DNA from: Rhodoferax sp.
GTDB lineage: Bacteria; Pseudomonadota; Gammaproteobacteria; Burkholderiales; Burkholderiaceae_C
DNA length: 64,000 bases
Direction: 5' to 3'
Assembly (NCBI RefSeq): GCF_025354435.1
Contig: NZ_JANXMU010000032.1
Span: 1-64,000, forward strand
Position numbers and translations under genes: made by a program. Below the pieces are notes generated by a model. The model searched no databases. It worked only from the letters and a program-made list of their open reading frames with translations, and was not told the DNA's origin. Shown here one piece after another: positions 1-9,200 of the stretch (the stretch's first letter is position 1; each line of letters starts with the position of its first letter).

Positions 1-62
1 TTGCGGTGCTGGGCGAATCCCGCTTCTTGGTCGGCGGCCAGGGCCAGGGTGTGTTGCTTCAT
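1..62 (-). CDS. IS5-family transposase, N-terminal fragment
   Basis: An ATG at 62-60 opens a frame that runs off the window edge. The 20 visible residues read MKQHTLALAADQEAGFAQHR, matching the usual IS5 transposase opening (MKQxTLA...F..YRK). The DDE catalytic domain would lie outside the window. A purine-rich stretch (AAGGCGACAAAG) just upstream is a reasonable ribosome-binding site. It belongs to the IS that ends at 134. Only the start is visible, so whether the transposase is intact is unknown. Confidence 0.6.
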   Translation of the reverse strand, partial: MKQHTLALAADQEAGFAQHR

Positions 63-134
63 CTTTGTCGCCTTGTGAGGGATGACAATACCAATGCAAG
101 TCACGCGCCAGGTCGGGACTTATTCAGCGTTGCC
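1..134 (-). mobile_element. Right end of an IS5-family insertion sequence (partial, runs off window)
   Basis: The terminal sequence read from 134 leftwards begins GGCAACGCTGAATAAGTCCC, which resembles IS5-type terminal inverted repeats (GG...CTGAATAAGTCC). It is followed by a transposase start codon at 62. The four bases outside it, TTAA at 135-138, fit the YTAR target preference of IS5 elements. The element interrupts the DUF3494-like gene that continues to 885. The other end lies outside the window, so the target duplication cannot be confirmed. Family assignment rests on the end sequence, the target and the first transposase residues. Confidence 0.7.
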
Positions 135-885
135 TTAAAACGGTACCGGCCGTTGTGGATAAGTTGGAGGCGCTGTAGATGCCAGGTAAAAGCGTGGTGT
201 CGGTGATCATCGTGGTCGACAAGGGGGTACCCAAGCCGAAGGCTTCCAGATAGGCTTGGGCCTGGATCGTCTGTTGCGCGTCATTGGCTTCGGCCTTTTG
301 CAAACCCTCCCGCCATATTGCGTCCAGTGGCGATGATTGCAAAGCACTGGTGGAGCGTGCAGAGCCGCCGTTGTTGCTGATTGTGAGAAGACCAGCCGAT
401 GCCACGTTGCGGGCGACCCTGGAATGCGCCCCCACCGTGGTAGCACCACCAGAACGGATGGAGCCACCCACTGTGGCGGAGTCGCCCGTGGTGGTTACGC
501 CGTTGGCCACAATGTTGCCCACCACCCTGGAATGATCGCCAATCATTGCGGCTTCACTGGATGTCAGGTTGCGCCCGACGACTGCTCCGGCACCAGCCGT
601 GGTGACCCCGCCGGACTTGACGTACCCGCCCACCGTAGCCCCGCCTCCGCCCGTGTTGGACGCGTTGACCGACGACATATTTCCAGAGACGTGGGAACTG
701 GCACCAGTGGTGGCCACGTCCCCAGACGAAATATTGCCCCAGACCGCACTGTTGGCACCCATGCTGGTGTAGGTGTGTGCAAAAACCGCCAATTTCGCCA
801 GATCAGACCCCAGCACGGGATCCACTACAGGATCGGCCCATACCTGTGTTGGCGCATACGCAAGCACGAGCAGCCAGTAGAGCAT
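124..885 (-). pseudogene. DUF3494 ice-binding-like secreted protein, 3' end removed by IS insertion
   Basis: The protein has a signal peptide (MLYWLLVLAYAPTQVWA, then DPVV), a VLGSDLAKLAVFAHT segment like the start of the ice-binding DUF3494 fold, and near its end LLPGIYSASNLSTTAGTVL, which in that family precedes the last beta strands. There it stops: the final residues RQR and the TGA come from the IS5 end, so the C-terminal domain is lost. Between the two family motifs lie about seven 17-18-residue repeats of the form G-A-x-S-x-V-x-G-N-I-x-S-G-x-x-T-T, likely a beta-solenoid. I chose the ATG at 885 because it puts the signal peptide at the N-terminus; an upstream ATG at 981 adds 32 residues from AT-rich DNA. 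An antifreeze or adhesin role is family inference, and this copy is probably non-functional. Confidence 0.65.
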
Positions 886-1284
886 TGGCTTAATATTTTT
901 TATATTCTTATATATTCCAGTTACATATTTTAACAAAAAACTAACCAATAAATCACACGAAAATACAATATCAAAAACCAAGTTTTACTTTATATAAATT
1001 TACAAAAAAATATTTATATATTTTTAACAGGGTGCTTTTTCAAAATAAATACTTTTTCTACCGCTTTCTGATTAGACGCTTTAAATTAAAAACATGTTTG
1101 TTTGTGTAACTGAAAAACAAATTCAAATAGCCAATAACCGCGATTGCGTCACACATAAGTCGATATCGATCGGGAAAATTCACTCGGCCAGAGGGTTGGA
1201 GCCCGAGGCCTTGCTGCGGACCTGGCTGCGCAGCCCAAGCTGGACCTGCGGGCAACACCAAAATCAATCCAAACACACACTGGA
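886..1284. other. AT-rich gene-free stretch
   Basis: Roughly 890-1130 is conspicuously AT-rich (runs such as TTTTTATATTC and AAAAATATTTATAT) against a GC-rich background. It lies 5' of the ice-binding-like gene and may hold its promoter. I see no convincing gene: the short frames on both strands have no recognisable domain or good ribosome-binding site. The composition suggests acquired DNA. Confidence 0.5.
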
Positions 1285-1428
1285 ATGGAAGTGATGAAGA
1301 AGCAAGGCAAAGTGCAACGCTGGGATGCCACGCGCGGCTTTGGATTCATCCGCCGCCCCGAGACCGTGGTGGCGCATTGCGCAGACGTGCGGGGAGGGTT
1401 CTTTTGGCTGCAGCCCAAACGCTACTGA
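1285..1428 (+). pseudogene. Cold-shock-domain protein remnant
   Basis: A 47-codon frame (ATG 1285, alternative ATG 1294) encodes KKQGKVQRWDATRGFGFIRR followed by PETVVAHCADV. This is the first two strands and RNP1-like motif (R-G-F-G-F-I) of a cold-shock domain as found in CSD-DUF1294 membrane proteins. In such proteins the domain continues with FVH and a further 35-40 residues and then membrane segments. Here the frame turns into GGFFWLQPKRY and stops. A copy of the Comamonadaceae-type repeat starts right at the stop. It is most likely the 5' stub of a decayed gene; a functional micropeptide cannot be excluded. Confidence 0.45.
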
Positions 1429-1466
1429 ATATGTAGCTACCAACGAAGCTTCTGCCTGAGCAACAG
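1421..1466 (+). repeat. Degenerate copy of the ~55-base intergenic repeat
   Basis: GCTACTGAATATGTAGCTAC and the following CAACGAAGC resemble the first half of the repeat family described at 38993-39050. The second half is poorly matched. It abuts the truncated cold-shock frame. Confidence 0.35.
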
Positions 1467-1542
1467 GGCCAAATAATACCAAAAATGTACGCATGTCCCT
1501 GCGCACCATGCGCCCTCCCTATCTGCGGGACAATCTCTAGCT

Positions 1543-3033
1543 ATGACTATTGCCGTTGAGACCCCCACCGAACTCGATCTGGGCCTGGCCTGGCGCAACC
1601 GCTTTGCCACCTTGGGCAGCACCTTCTACACCCACCTCCAACCCACGCCCCTGCCCGCCCCCTACTGGGTGGGCCACAGCCTGGCGGTGGCGCGGGAGCT
1701 GGGGCTGGACCCGGCCTGGCTGACGTCCGATGCAGGCGCACAGGCATTCACCGGCAACATGTCCATCCATGGCGCCCAAACCCTGGCCAGCGTCTACAGT
1801 GGCCACCAGTTTGGCCAATGGGCTGGGCAACTGGGCGATGGGCGGGCGATTTTGCTGGGCGAAGTGGTGGCGCCCAACGGCCAGGGGCTCGAGGTGCAAT
1901 TCAAAGGCGCGGGCCGTACGCCCTACTCCCGCATGGGCGACGGCCGTGCGGTGTTGCGCTCCAGCATCCGCGAATTCCTGTGCAGCGAGGCCATGCACGG
2001 CCTGGACATTCCGACATCGCGGGCGCTGTGCATCACCGGGTCGGACGCGCCCATCCGCCGCGAAACGGTAGAGACCGCCGCCGTGGTGACCCGCGTGGCC
2101 CCCAGCTTCATCCGCTTTGGGCACTTTGAGCACTTCGCAGCGCGCAACCAGATCGAGCCGCTGCGGCAACTGGCTGACTTTGTGATCGACACCTACTACC
2201 CCGCCTGTCGGGATGCCAGCAACCCGTATGCCGCCCTGCTGCAAGCCGTGACCGAGCGCACCGCCGAGTTGATCGCCCAGTGGCAGGCCGTGGGCTTTTG
2301 CCACGGGGTGATGAACACCGACAACATGAGCATCCTGGGCCTGACACTGGATTACGGTCCGTTCCAGTTTCTAGACGGCTTTGATCCTGGCCACATCTGC
2401 AACCACAGCGACGACCGCGGCCGCTACGCCTATGACCAGCAGCCCAACATCGGCAACTGGAACCTGTTTTGCCTGGGCCAGGCGCTACTGCCGCTGATCG
2501 GTGCACAAGAGCCCGCCCTGGCCGCACTGGAAACCTACAAGACCGCCTTCCCCGCCGCCCTGGCCCGCCGTATGCGCGCCAAGCTAGGCCTCGTCGACGC
2601 GCAGCCGGGCGACCAGGCGCTGGCCGACGGCATCCTGGCCCTGGTGGCGCAGGAGCATGTGGACTTCACGATTTTCTGGCGCGCTTTGAGCCACTGGGTC
2701 GCCCAAACGCCTGGTAAGTCACCCAATGCCGTGCGCGACCTGTGGGTAGACCGCGATGCCGCCGACGCGTGGCTACTACAATATTCAGAGCGGCTTGCGC
2801 AGGTAGACCGTACGCTAGCGGCCGATTTGATGCTTAAAACCAACCCGAAGTTCGTCCTGCGCAACCACCTGGGCGAAGAAGCCATCCGCCTGGCGAACCA
2901 AAAGGACTATTCCGGAGTCCACACCTTGTTGGCACTGCTGGAAACCCCATGTGATGAACATCCGGGGCATGAACACTATGCCGACTTCCCGCCCGACTGG
3001 GCTTCTTCTATTGCGATCAGCTGCTCATCATGA
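1543..3033 (+). CDS. selO: Protein adenylyltransferase SelO (YdiU/UPF0061 family)
   Basis: A pseudokinase-fold enzyme that transfers AMP from ATP to Ser/Thr/Tyr of target proteins in redox stress. The 496-residue length is normal for the family. Visible signatures are [17 protein letters not shown] (about 87-103), the [11 protein letters not shown] loop, [11 protein letters not shown] (about 253-263, with the catalytic/metal Asp and Asn), DYGPFQFLD and the conserved C-terminal ISCSS, where some homologues carry selenocysteine; here it is Cys. The ATG at 1543 gives the usual [19 protein letters not shown]-type start. The stop overlaps the msrB start, so the two are probably co-translated. The pairing fits a joint role in oxidative stress. 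Confidence 0.93.
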   Translation: MTIAVETPTELDLGLAWRNRFATLGSTFYTHLQPTPLPAPYWVGHSLAVARELGLDPAWLTSDAGAQAFTGNMSIHGAQTLASVYSGHQFGQWAGQLGDGRAILLGEVVAPNGQGLEVQFKGAGRTPYSRMGDGRAVLRSSIREFLCSEAMHGLDIPTSRALCITGSDAPIRRETVETAAVVTRVAPSFIRFGHFEHFAARNQIEPLRQLADFVIDTYYPACRDASNPYAALLQAVTERTAELIAQWQAVGFCHGVMNTDNMSILGLTLDYGPFQFLDGFDPGHICNHSDDRGRYAYDQQPNIGNWNLFCLGQALLPLIGAQEPALAALETYKTAFPAALARRMRAKLGLVDAQPGDQALADGILALVAQEHVDFTIFWRALSHWVAQTPGKSPNAVRDLWVDRDAADAWLLQYSERLAQVDRTLAADLMLKTNPKFVLRNHLGEEAIRLANQKDYSGVHTLLALLETPCDEHPGHEHYADFPPDWASSIAISCSS

Positions 3034-3440
3034 CCCACAAAATTGAAAAAACCGACGCTGAATGGAAAGCCCTGTTGGCCGAGAAAGGCGCGGAACCCGC
3101 CGCCTTCCAGGTCACCCGCCATGCAGCCACCGAACGCCCCCACACTGGCAAATACGACCAGAATTGGGTCGCGGGTGAATACCGCTGCATCTGCTGCGGT
3201 GCCAAGCTGTTTGACTCCAGCACCAAGTTCGACGCAGGCTGCGGCTGGCCCAGCTTTTCGCAAGAAGCCGAGCCCGGCGCGATCGAAGAAATCACCGATG
3301 TCAGCCACGGCATGCGTCGGGTGGAAACCGTGTGTGCCGACTGCGGCGCGCACCTGGGCCACGTGTTCGACGACGGCCCCTCGCCCACCGGGCTGCGATA
3401 CTGCATGAATTCCGCATCGTTGGACTTCAAACCCCAGTAA
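3030..3440 (+). CDS. msrB: Peptide-methionine (R)-S-oxide reductase MsrB
   Basis: Reduces methionine-R-sulfoxide in proteins. The 136-residue protein has the structural-zinc cysteines C53/C56 ([10 protein letters not shown]) and C102/C105 ([16 protein letters not shown]), the AGCGWPSF motif and the catalytic Cys at about 125 in [11 protein letters not shown]. All residues expected of an active zinc-type MsrB are present. The ATG overlaps the selO stop by four bases. The complementary S-epimer reductase msrA lies separately at 29863-30435. Confidence 0.95.
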   Translation: MTHKIEKTDAEWKALLAEKGAEPAAFQVTRHAATERPHTGKYDQNWVAGEYRCICCGAKLFDSSTKFDAGCGWPSFSQEAEPGAIEEITDVSHGMRRVETVCADCGAHLGHVFDDGPSPTGLRYCMNSASLDFKPQ

Positions 3441-3452
3441 CCCTTCCCGTCC

Positions 3453-4028
3453 ATGAAAATCCTGCTCGACTTTTTACCCATCCTGCTGTTTGTCGCCGCG
3501 TACAAATTCACCACCATCTACATCGCCACCGGCGTGCTGATGGTGGCCACGGTGCTGCAAATGGCCGTGACCTACGCCATCGACAAAAAGCTCACCGCCA
3601 TGCACAAGATGACCTTGGGCATGGTGCTGGGCTTTGGCGCGCTGACGCTGGTGCTGCAGGACGAAACCTTCATCAAATGGAAGCCCACCGTGCTCTACAT
3701 CGCCATGGCGCTGGCCATGTGCGTGGCCATGTGGGTGATGAAAAAGAACTACCTTAAACTCATGCTGGGCAGCCAGTTGGACCTGCCTGACCCGGTATGG
3801 GTGCGCCTGAACGTGGCCTGGATGCTGTACTGCCTGTTCATGGCGGCGGTGAATGGCTATGTGGCCGCCTACTACACCACCGACCAGTGGATCAACTTCA
3901 AGATCTGGGGCTACGTGTTTCCGCTGGTCTTCATGGGCGGGCAAGGCTGGTACATCTCGCGCTACCTGGGGCCGGATGAACCCGAAGTCGCGACTGTCGA
4001 GGCGGCCGAAACCGACAAGACCGTATGA
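3453..4028 (+). CDS. yciB: Inner-membrane septation/envelope protein YciB
   Basis: A 191-residue polytopic inner-membrane protein of the YciB/IspZ (intracellular septation protein A) family, linked to envelope synthesis and division. The N-terminus [18 protein letters not shown], the IYIATGVLM helix, the KWKPTVLYI segment and the C-terminal [15 protein letters not shown] helix are characteristic. About five membrane segments are visible, followed by a short charged tail. It starts 12 bases after msrB and its stop overlaps the bolA start, so it belongs to the selO-msrB-yciB-bolA transcription unit. The biochemical role is not established. Confidence 0.88.
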   Translation: MKILLDFLPILLFVAAYKFTTIYIATGVLMVATVLQMAVTYAIDKKLTAMHKMTLGMVLGFGALTLVLQDETFIKWKPTVLYIAMALAMCVAMWVMKKNYLKLMLGSQLDLPDPVWVRLNVAWMLYCLFMAAVNGYVAAYYTTDQWINFKIWGYVFPLVFMGGQGWYISRYLGPDEPEVATVEAAETDKTV

Positions 4029-4285
4029 ACATTACCGCCGACAACTTGGCGCTGCGCCTGCGTGAAAAGCTGGGCCCCACCCAGCTCGAAGTGCTGGACG
4101 AAAGCGCCGACCACGCCGGGCACGCGGGCTCCAACGGCAGCGCGTTTGGCACGCATTTTCGGGTCCGAATCGCTTCACCTTTGTTTACGGGCAAGCCCCG
4201 CGTGGCGCGCCATCGCCTTGTGTATGATGCGCTGCAAGAATTCATTGACCAGGGCGTTCACGCCATCGCGATTGAAGTCCTCTAG
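4025..4285 (+). CDS. BolA-family protein
   Basis: An 86-residue single-domain BolA/IbaG-type protein; such proteins work with monothiol glutaredoxins in Fe-S/redox control or as regulators. The helix-turn-type region [20 protein letters not shown] and the [11 protein letters not shown] helix match the family, with the conserved His of the RVARHR stretch. An unusual [15 protein letters not shown] loop contains extra histidines. The ATG overlaps the yciB stop. It is close to the usual BolA size and complete. Confidence 0.85.
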   Translation: MNITADNLALRLREKLGPTQLEVLDESADHAGHAGSNGSAFGTHFRVRIASPLFTGKPRVARHRLVYDALQEFIDQGVHAIAIEVL

Positions 4286-4338
4286 CCTTTCTCAGAGCTG
4301 CCCATTCCGGCAGTTCCCAACCCCCTCCTAGGAAAAGT

Positions 4339-5124
4339 ATGAAAAAAACACTGTTATCCACCATGGTCACTGCTGCTTTGCTGGGTAGCCTGGCTCTGTC
4401 GGCTTCCGCACAAAACATCGCCATCGTGAATGGCAAGGCCGTGCCCAAGGCCCGCATGGACGCACTGGTGCAGCAAGTCACCCAGTCCGGCCAGCAAATT
4501 ACGCCCGACATCGAAGGCAAGATCAAAGAAGAAATCGTCGCCCGCGAAATCTTCATGCAAGAAGCGCAAAAGCGCGGCCTGGATGCCAGCGACGGCTTTA
4601 AGTCGCAAATGGAATTGGCCCGCCAGACCCTGCTGATCCGCGAACTGTTTGAAGACTACAAGAAGGCCAACCCCGTGACCGACGAGGAAATGAAGGCCGA
4701 GTACGACAAGTTCGTGGCGGCCAACGGCGGCAAGGAATACAAAGCCAGCCACATCCTGGTGGCCACCGAAGCCGAAGCCAAGGCGATCATCGCCCAGCTG
4801 AAAAAAGGCGGCAACTTTGCAGCCATTGCCAAGAAGTCCAGCACCGACAAGGGCTCTGGCTCCAAAGGTGGCGACCTGGAATGGGCCAACCCCAGCAGCT
4901 ACGTGAAGGAATTCACCGAAGCGCTGATTCTGCTGAAAAAGGGCCAGACCACCGACACCCCAGTGAAGAGCCAGTTCGGCTACCACATCATCCGCCTGGA
5001 CGACGAGCGCCAAGCCCAGTTGCCCAAGTTTGAAGAAGTGAAGCCCGAAATCGCCAAGCAAATGCAGCAACAAAAACTGGTCACGTTCCAACAAGACCTG
5101 CGCGCAGCAGCGAAAGTGGAATAA
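4339..5124 (+). CDS. Periplasmic peptidyl-prolyl cis-trans isomerase (parvulin/PpiC type)
   Basis: A 261-residue secreted folding factor. The signal peptide is MKKTLLSTMVTAALLGSLAL with cleavage after SASA. A SurA-like N-terminal helical region (about 25-125) is followed by one parvulin rotamase domain (about 132-222) with YKASHILVATEAEAKAI, GGDLEWANPSSYVKEF and FGYHIIRLDD. It has one rotamase domain where SurA usually has two. A ribosome-binding site (AGGAAAAG) precedes the ATG, and a bidirectional hairpin follows the stop. It probably assists outer-membrane protein biogenesis. Confidence 0.9.
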   Translation: MKKTLLSTMVTAALLGSLALSASAQNIAIVNGKAVPKARMDALVQQVTQSGQQITPDIEGKIKEEIVAREIFMQEAQKRGLDASDGFKSQMELARQTLLIRELFEDYKKANPVTDEEMKAEYDKFVAANGGKEYKASHILVATEAEAKAIIAQLKKGGNFAAIAKKSSTDKGSGSKGGDLEWANPSSYVKEFTEALILLKKGQTTDTPVKSQFGYHIIRLDDERQAQLPKFEEVKPEIAKQMQQQKLVTFQQDLRAAAKVE

Positions 5125-5140
5125 GCCTCTATGCACCCCA

Positions 5141-5165
5141 AAAAGCGGCTTCGGCCGCTTTTTTT
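5141..5165. terminator. Bidirectional Rho-independent terminator
   Basis: AAAAGCGGC, TTCG tetraloop, GCCGCTTTT then more T: a 9-bp stem flanked by A-tract and T-tract. It ends the PpiC unit on the plus strand and overlaps the end of the DUF1624 gene on the minus strand, so it can serve both. Confidence 0.85.
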
Positions 5166-5898
5166 ACGCCTTGATCCAGGTGAAGGCAGAGACCAGGCCG
5201 ATCAGCACAGGCTGGTGCAGCATGTAGTACGGCAAGCTCCAGCGGCCTAGCCAAGACAAGAAGTGCGGTGCCCTGCCTTGCAGCCACCGCGGATGATTCT
5301 GGAGCAACCAAAAGCCCGCAGCCATGCCCCACCACAGCACACCCAGCCAGGGGAAGATGGGTACGTAATCTTCGGTGATGGGCTTCTGGGTGATCCAGCC
5401 CAGCCAGTTGACGGAATTTTGGTTAAAAAATGTGGCGCTAGTGCTTATATCAATTGCGTAGGCAGCTATGAATTTAGAAGCAATGGCCAGTGCACCCATG
5501 GGCCACAGCCACCGACCGCAGCGGGCCGTGAGCCGGGCAATCAGCAGCATTGCGGCGATGCCGTGCAGCACGCCGAAGTAAATCCAGCTGTTCGGGAACA
5601 TGATGGCCGATCCGGCCGACACCAGCAACGCGCACCCCGCTACCTGCGCCCAGCGCCGCCAAAAGCGCCGCCAGCCCACGGCGTGCTGGGCGGCCACCGC
5701 CTGGCCCAGCCCGGCGCAAAACAGGAACAGGCTGACGATGGCCACCCGCTGCCAAGTCCAGAACGGATCGGCGTATAAGTTTTGCCGCCATAGACCCGCG
5801 TGGGCCAGGTCGAAGCTGAAGTGGAAGGCCGTCATCCACACCACGGCCAGCCCACGCAGGCCGTCGATGCGGTCGAACCGGGCCTTCAAAGCTGTCAT
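5164..5898 (-). CDS. DUF1624 / heparan-alpha-glucosaminide N-acetyltransferase-like membrane protein
   Basis: A 244-residue polytopic membrane protein with about seven hydrophobic segments. The start RFDRIDGLRGLAVVWMTAFH and the end GRWSLPYYMLHQPVLIGLV are typical of DUF1624 acyltransferase-like proteins; the substrate is unknown. A copy of the genome's short repeat lies inside the gene at 5425-5484 and encodes about residues 139-158, between an alanine-rich helix and the NWLGWITQKPITEDYVP segment. The reading frame is preserved. The ATG overlaps the leuA stop (TAATG), so it is translationally coupled to the leucine genes, and it ends in the terminator at 5141-5165. Confidence 0.8.
   Translation of the reverse strand: MTALKARFDRIDGLRGLAVVWMTAFHFSFDLAHAGLWRQNLYADPFWTWQRVAIVSLFLFCAGLGQAVAAQHAVGWRRFWRRWAQVAGCALLVSAGSAIMFPNSWIYFGVLHGIAAMLLIARLTARCGRWLWPMGALAIASKFIAAYAIDISTSATFFNQNSVNWLGWITQKPITEDYVPIFPWLGVLWWGMAAGFWLLQNHPRWLQGRAPHFLSWLGRWSLPYYMLHQPVLIGLVSAFTWIKA
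5425..5484 (-). repeat. Short repeat copy inside the DUF1624 coding sequence
   Basis: Reads AAAAAATG..GGCGCTAGTGC..TATAT..TTGCGTAGGCAGCTATG..TTAGAAGCAAT. This is the reverse orientation of the 38993-39050 copy. It adds about 20 codons in frame. Confidence 0.7.
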
Positions 5899-7436
5899 TA
5901 GCCTTGCGCCGAGACCCGGTCCGCCTTGCTTTGCAGCTTGTTCAGCGCGCTCAGGTAAGCCTTGGCAGAGGCGACCACGATGTCGGGATCGGAGCCGGTA
6001 CCGTTGACCACCCGGCCACTGTTTTGCAGCCGCACCGTGACTTCGCCCTGGCTCTCGGTCGAGCCGCTGATGGCGTTGACCGAGTACAGCACCATCTCGG
6101 CACCGCTTTGCACATGCATTTCAATGGCTTTGAGGGACGCATCCACCGGGCCGTTGCCGTCGGATTCGCCTTTGACCTCTTTGCCGTTGACGGTAAACAC
6201 CACGCTCGCCTGTGGACGCTCGCCGGTTTCACTGTGCTGCGACAGCGAAACAAAGCCGTACTGCTCGTTGTCGTGGGCCACGCTCTCGTCGCTGACCAGG
6301 GCCAGGATGTCTTCGTCAAAAATCTCGCTTTTGCGGTCGGCCAGCTCCTTGAAGCGGGCGAAGGCGGCGTTGATGTCGGATTCGCTTTCCATGCTCACGC
6401 CCAGATCTAACAGGCGCTGCTTGAAAGCGTTGCGACCACTCAGCTTGCCCAGCACGATCTTGTTGTGGCTCCAGCCCACGTCTTCGGCGCGCATGATTTC
6501 GTAGGTGTCGCGGGCCTTGAGCACGCCATCCTGGTGGATGCCAGAGGCGTGGGCAAACGCGTTCGCACCCACCACCGCCTTGTTCGGCTGCACCACAAAG
6601 CCAGTGGTCTGGCTGACCATGCGGCTGGTGGCCAGAATGTGTTTGGTGTCGATGCCGATGTCCAGCCCGAAGTAGTCGCGCCGGGTTTTGACGGCCATGA
6701 CGACCTCTTCCAGCGAGCAATTGCCCGCCCGTTCGCCCAAGCCGTTGATGGTGCATTCCACCTGGCGCGCGCCGCCTATCTTCACGCCAGCCAGCGAATT
6801 GGCCACGGCCATGCCGAGGTCGTTGTGGCAATGCACGGACCAGATGGCTTTGTCGCTGTTGGGCACGCGTTCGCGCAGGGTCTTAATGAAGTTGCCGTAC
6901 AGCTCGGGAATGGCGTAGCCCACGGTGTCAGGCACGTTGATGGTGGTGGCCCCCTCGTTAATCACCGCCTCGATGACGCGGCACAGAAAGTCCACATCGC
7001 TACGGTAGCCATCTTCGGGGCTGAACTCCACATCCGCCACCAGGTTACGGGCAAAACGCACCGACTGCTTGGCCTGCTCGAACACCTGGTCGGGTGTCAT
7101 GCGCAGCTTTTTCTCCATGTGCAGCGCCGAGGTGGCGATGAAGGTGTGGATGCGGGCGTTGGCTGCGTCTTTCAGCGCCTCAGCGGCACGGGAAATATCG
7201 CGGTCGTTGGCGCGCGACAGGCCACAGACGGTCGCATCCTTGATGGCGCGGGCAATCGCCTGCACGCATTCAAAGTCCCCCACCGAGCTGGCCGGAAACC
7301 CTGCCTCGATCACGTCCACCTTGAGGCGCTCCAGCTGGCGGGCGATGCGCAGCTTTTCGTCGCGGGTCATGCTGGCGCCGGGCGACTGCTCGCCGTCACG
7401 CAAGGTGGTGTCAAAAATGATGAGTTTGTCGGTCAT
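5898..7436 (-). CDS. leuA: 2-isopropylmalate synthase (short, bacterial type)
   Basis: Condenses acetyl-CoA with 2-oxoisovalerate, the first committed leucine step. The 512-residue protein has the catalytic barrel with [17 protein letters not shown] (6-22), [10 protein letters not shown], the metal ligands in [18 protein letters not shown] and [14 protein letters not shown], followed by the C-terminal regulatory dimer domain ending near [12 protein letters not shown]. It lies 27 bases behind a second, longer-type leuA in the same direction and is followed directly by the DUF1624 gene. It should share the leucine attenuator upstream of the first leuA. Having two adjacent synthases of different subfamilies is unusual. 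Confidence 0.93.
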   Translation of the reverse strand: MTDKLIIFDTTLRDGEQSPGASMTRDEKLRIARQLERLKVDVIEAGFPASSVGDFECVQAIARAIKDATVCGLSRANDRDISRAAEALKDAANARIHTFIATSALHMEKKLRMTPDQVFEQAKQSVRFARNLVADVEFSPEDGYRSDVDFLCRVIEAVINEGATTINVPDTVGYAIPELYGNFIKTLRERVPNSDKAIWSVHCHNDLGMAVANSLAGVKIGGARQVECTINGLGERAGNCSLEEVVMAVKTRRDYFGLDIGIDTKHILATSRMVSQTTGFVVQPNKAVVGANAFAHASGIHQDGVLKARDTYEIMRAEDVGWSHNKIVLGKLSGRNAFKQRLLDLGVSMESESDINAAFARFKELADRKSEIFDEDILALVSDESVAHDNEQYGFVSLSQHSETGERPQASVVFTVNGKEVKGESDGNGPVDASLKAIEMHVQSGAEMVLYSVNAISGSTESQGEVTVRLQNSGRVVNGTGSDPDIVVASAKAYLSALNKLQSKADRVSAQG

Positions 7437-7463
7437 GGGGTGCTGCTCCAGTGGGGATTTTTC

Positions 7464-9095
7464 TTAGGCGGATGCCGATGCGGTCAGTTGCGTATTTTCG
7501 CGCTGAATCGCATGGTTTTTGGCACGTTGCAAGCCGCTGAGGATGGCTTTCAACGAGGCAGACACGATGTTGGCGTCCATGCCCACGCCAAATACCGTGT
7601 GCTGCTCGTCAATGCGCAATTCCAGATAGGCCACGGCCTGGGCATTGGCACCGGCACCCAGCGCGTGCTCGTGGTAGTCCAGCACGCGTACCTGGGTGGC
7701 GGACGTGACGTTCCAGTTGTTCACGAAAGCATCGATGGGACCGACACCCTGCCCGCCCACCGGCACTTCCGGCGTGGCGATGCTGGACGTGCCGTATTCG
7801 CGCTCAAACAAGGCCCATAAATCCTGTGCGGTGAGCTCTTTGCCCGCGCCGTCCATCACGGCCTGCACGATCTGGCTGAACTCGATCTGCAAACGGCGCG
7901 GCAATTCCAGGCCGTATTCGCTCTCCAGCAAATAGGCGATGCCGCCCTTGCCCGACTGGCTATTGACGCGGATCACGGCTTCGTAGCTGCGGCCCAAATC
8001 CTTGGGGTCGATGGGCAAATACGGAATATCCCAGGCCGATCCTTCTTGGCGGGCCGAGAACGCCTTGCGGATGGCATCCTGGTGCGAACCCGAGAACGAG
8101 GTATAGACCAGATCGCCCGCATACGGGTGGCGCGGGTGCACCGGCAACTGGTTGCAATGCTCCACGGTGCGGCGGATTTCGTCGATTTGCGAGAAGTCCA
8201 GGCCGGGCGACACACCCTGGGTGTACAGGTTTAAGGCTACATTGACCAGGTCCAGGTTGCCGGTGCGCTCGCCGTTGCCAAACAAACAGCCTTCGATGCG
8301 GTCGGCCCCGGCCATCAAGGCGAATTCGCCTGCCGCCGTGCCCGTGCCCCGGTCGTTATGCGGGTGTACCGACAACACAATGCTGTCGCGGCGCTCCAGG
8401 TGACGGTGCATCCACTCGATCATGTCGGCAAAGATGTTGGGCGTGGAATGCTCCACCGTAGACGGTAAATTGACGATGCATTTATGTGCTGGCGTGGGCT
8501 GCCACACGCCGGTGACCGCATCCACCACGCGCTTGGAAAACGCCAGCTCGGTGCCCGAAAACATCTCCGGCGAGTACTGGAAGGTCCAGCGGGTGCCGGG
8601 CTGCGCGGCGGCGATGTCGCAAAACATCTGCGCATGGCGCACCGCCAAATCCACAATGCCGTCTTCGTCCATGCCCAGCACCACCCGGCGCATCACTGGC
8701 GCGGTGGCGTTGTACATGTGGACGATGGCCTGCTTGGCACCCACCAGCGACTCGAAGGTGCGGCGGATCAAGGATTCGCGGGCCTGGGTGAGCGCCTGGA
8801 TGGTCACGTCATCGGGGATCAGATTCTCGTCGATCAGGCGGCGCACAAAGTCGAATTCGATCTGCGATGCAGACGGGAAGCCGACTTCGATTTCCTTGAA
8901 TCCAATGGCCACCAGCGTCTCAAACATACGCAGCTTGCGGGCCATGTCCATGGGCTCGATCAGCGCCTGGTTGCCGTCGCGCAGGTCGGTGCTGAGCCAA
9001 ATGGGGGCCTGGGTCAGCACGGCATCGGGCCAGGTGCGGTCGATCAAGCGGATGGGGGCAAAAGCTGGGTACTTGCTGGCAGGTTGCTTCAACAT
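7464..9095 (-). CDS. leuA: 2-isopropylmalate synthase (long, LeuA type 2)
   Basis: A 543-residue enzyme of the longer LeuA subfamily known from Corynebacterium and many betaproteobacteria. It opens [20 protein letters not shown], with the catalytic [16 protein letters not shown], the metal site [16 protein letters not shown] and [18 protein letters not shown], then a C-terminal regulatory domain with [18 protein letters not shown] chose the ATG at 9095, where homologues begin, with GAGAG upstream; a start at 9128 would add 11 unconserved residues. It is preceded by a leucine-rich leader peptide and terminator hairpin, so expression is likely controlled by leucyl-tRNA supply. Confidence 0.93.
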   Translation of the reverse strand: MLKQPASKYPAFAPIRLIDRTWPDAVLTQAPIWLSTDLRDGNQALIEPMDMARKLRMFETLVAIGFKEIEVGFPSASQIEFDFVRRLIDENLIPDDVTIQALTQARESLIRRTFESLVGAKQAIVHMYNATAPVMRRVVLGMDEDGIVDLAVRHAQMFCDIAAAQPGTRWTFQYSPEMFSGTELAFSKRVVDAVTGVWQPTPAHKCIVNLPSTVEHSTPNIFADMIEWMHRHLERRDSIVLSVHPHNDRGTGTAAGEFALMAGADRIEGCLFGNGERTGNLDLVNVALNLYTQGVSPGLDFSQIDEIRRTVEHCNQLPVHPRHPYAGDLVYTSFSGSHQDAIRKAFSARQEGSAWDIPYLPIDPKDLGRSYEAVIRVNSQSGKGGIAYLLESEYGLELPRRLQIEFSQIVQAVMDGAGKELTAQDLWALFEREYGTSSIATPEVPVGGQGVGPIDAFVNNWNVTSATQVRVLDYHEHALGAGANAQAVAYLELRIDEQHTVFGVGMDANIVSASLKAILSGLQRAKNHAIQRENTQLTASASA

Positions 9096-9134
9096 GGTCG
9101 TTTCTCTCAAAGTTTTCAAAACCAGCAACCCAAT

Positions 9135-9169
9135 GAAAAACGGCCCGTTGCTGGTGCATACGGGCCGTT
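9135..9169 (-). terminator. leuA attenuator terminator hairpin
   Basis: On the minus strand AACGGCCCGT, an 11-nt loop, ACGGGCCGTT and a run of T: a perfect 10-bp stem with U-tract. It lies between the leader peptide stop (9201) and the leuA start (9095). A CGGGC in the last leader codons could pair with GCCCG of the 5' arm as part of an antiterminator; this pairing is my inference. Confidence 0.8.
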
Positions 9170-9200
9170 GTGACTGGTGATGACGCTTTTTTTGCGTGCG

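Noticed and set aside
1058-1276. 72-codon minus-strand frame with a hydrophobic start
   Set aside because: The N-terminus looks like a signal peptide, but the body has no family resemblance, the frame spans AT-rich DNA and there is no clear ribosome-binding site.
6465-7820. Open frame of about 450 codons on the plus strand
   Set aside because: It is antisense to both leuA genes, has no recognisable domain, and arises from the codon bias of GC-rich DNA.
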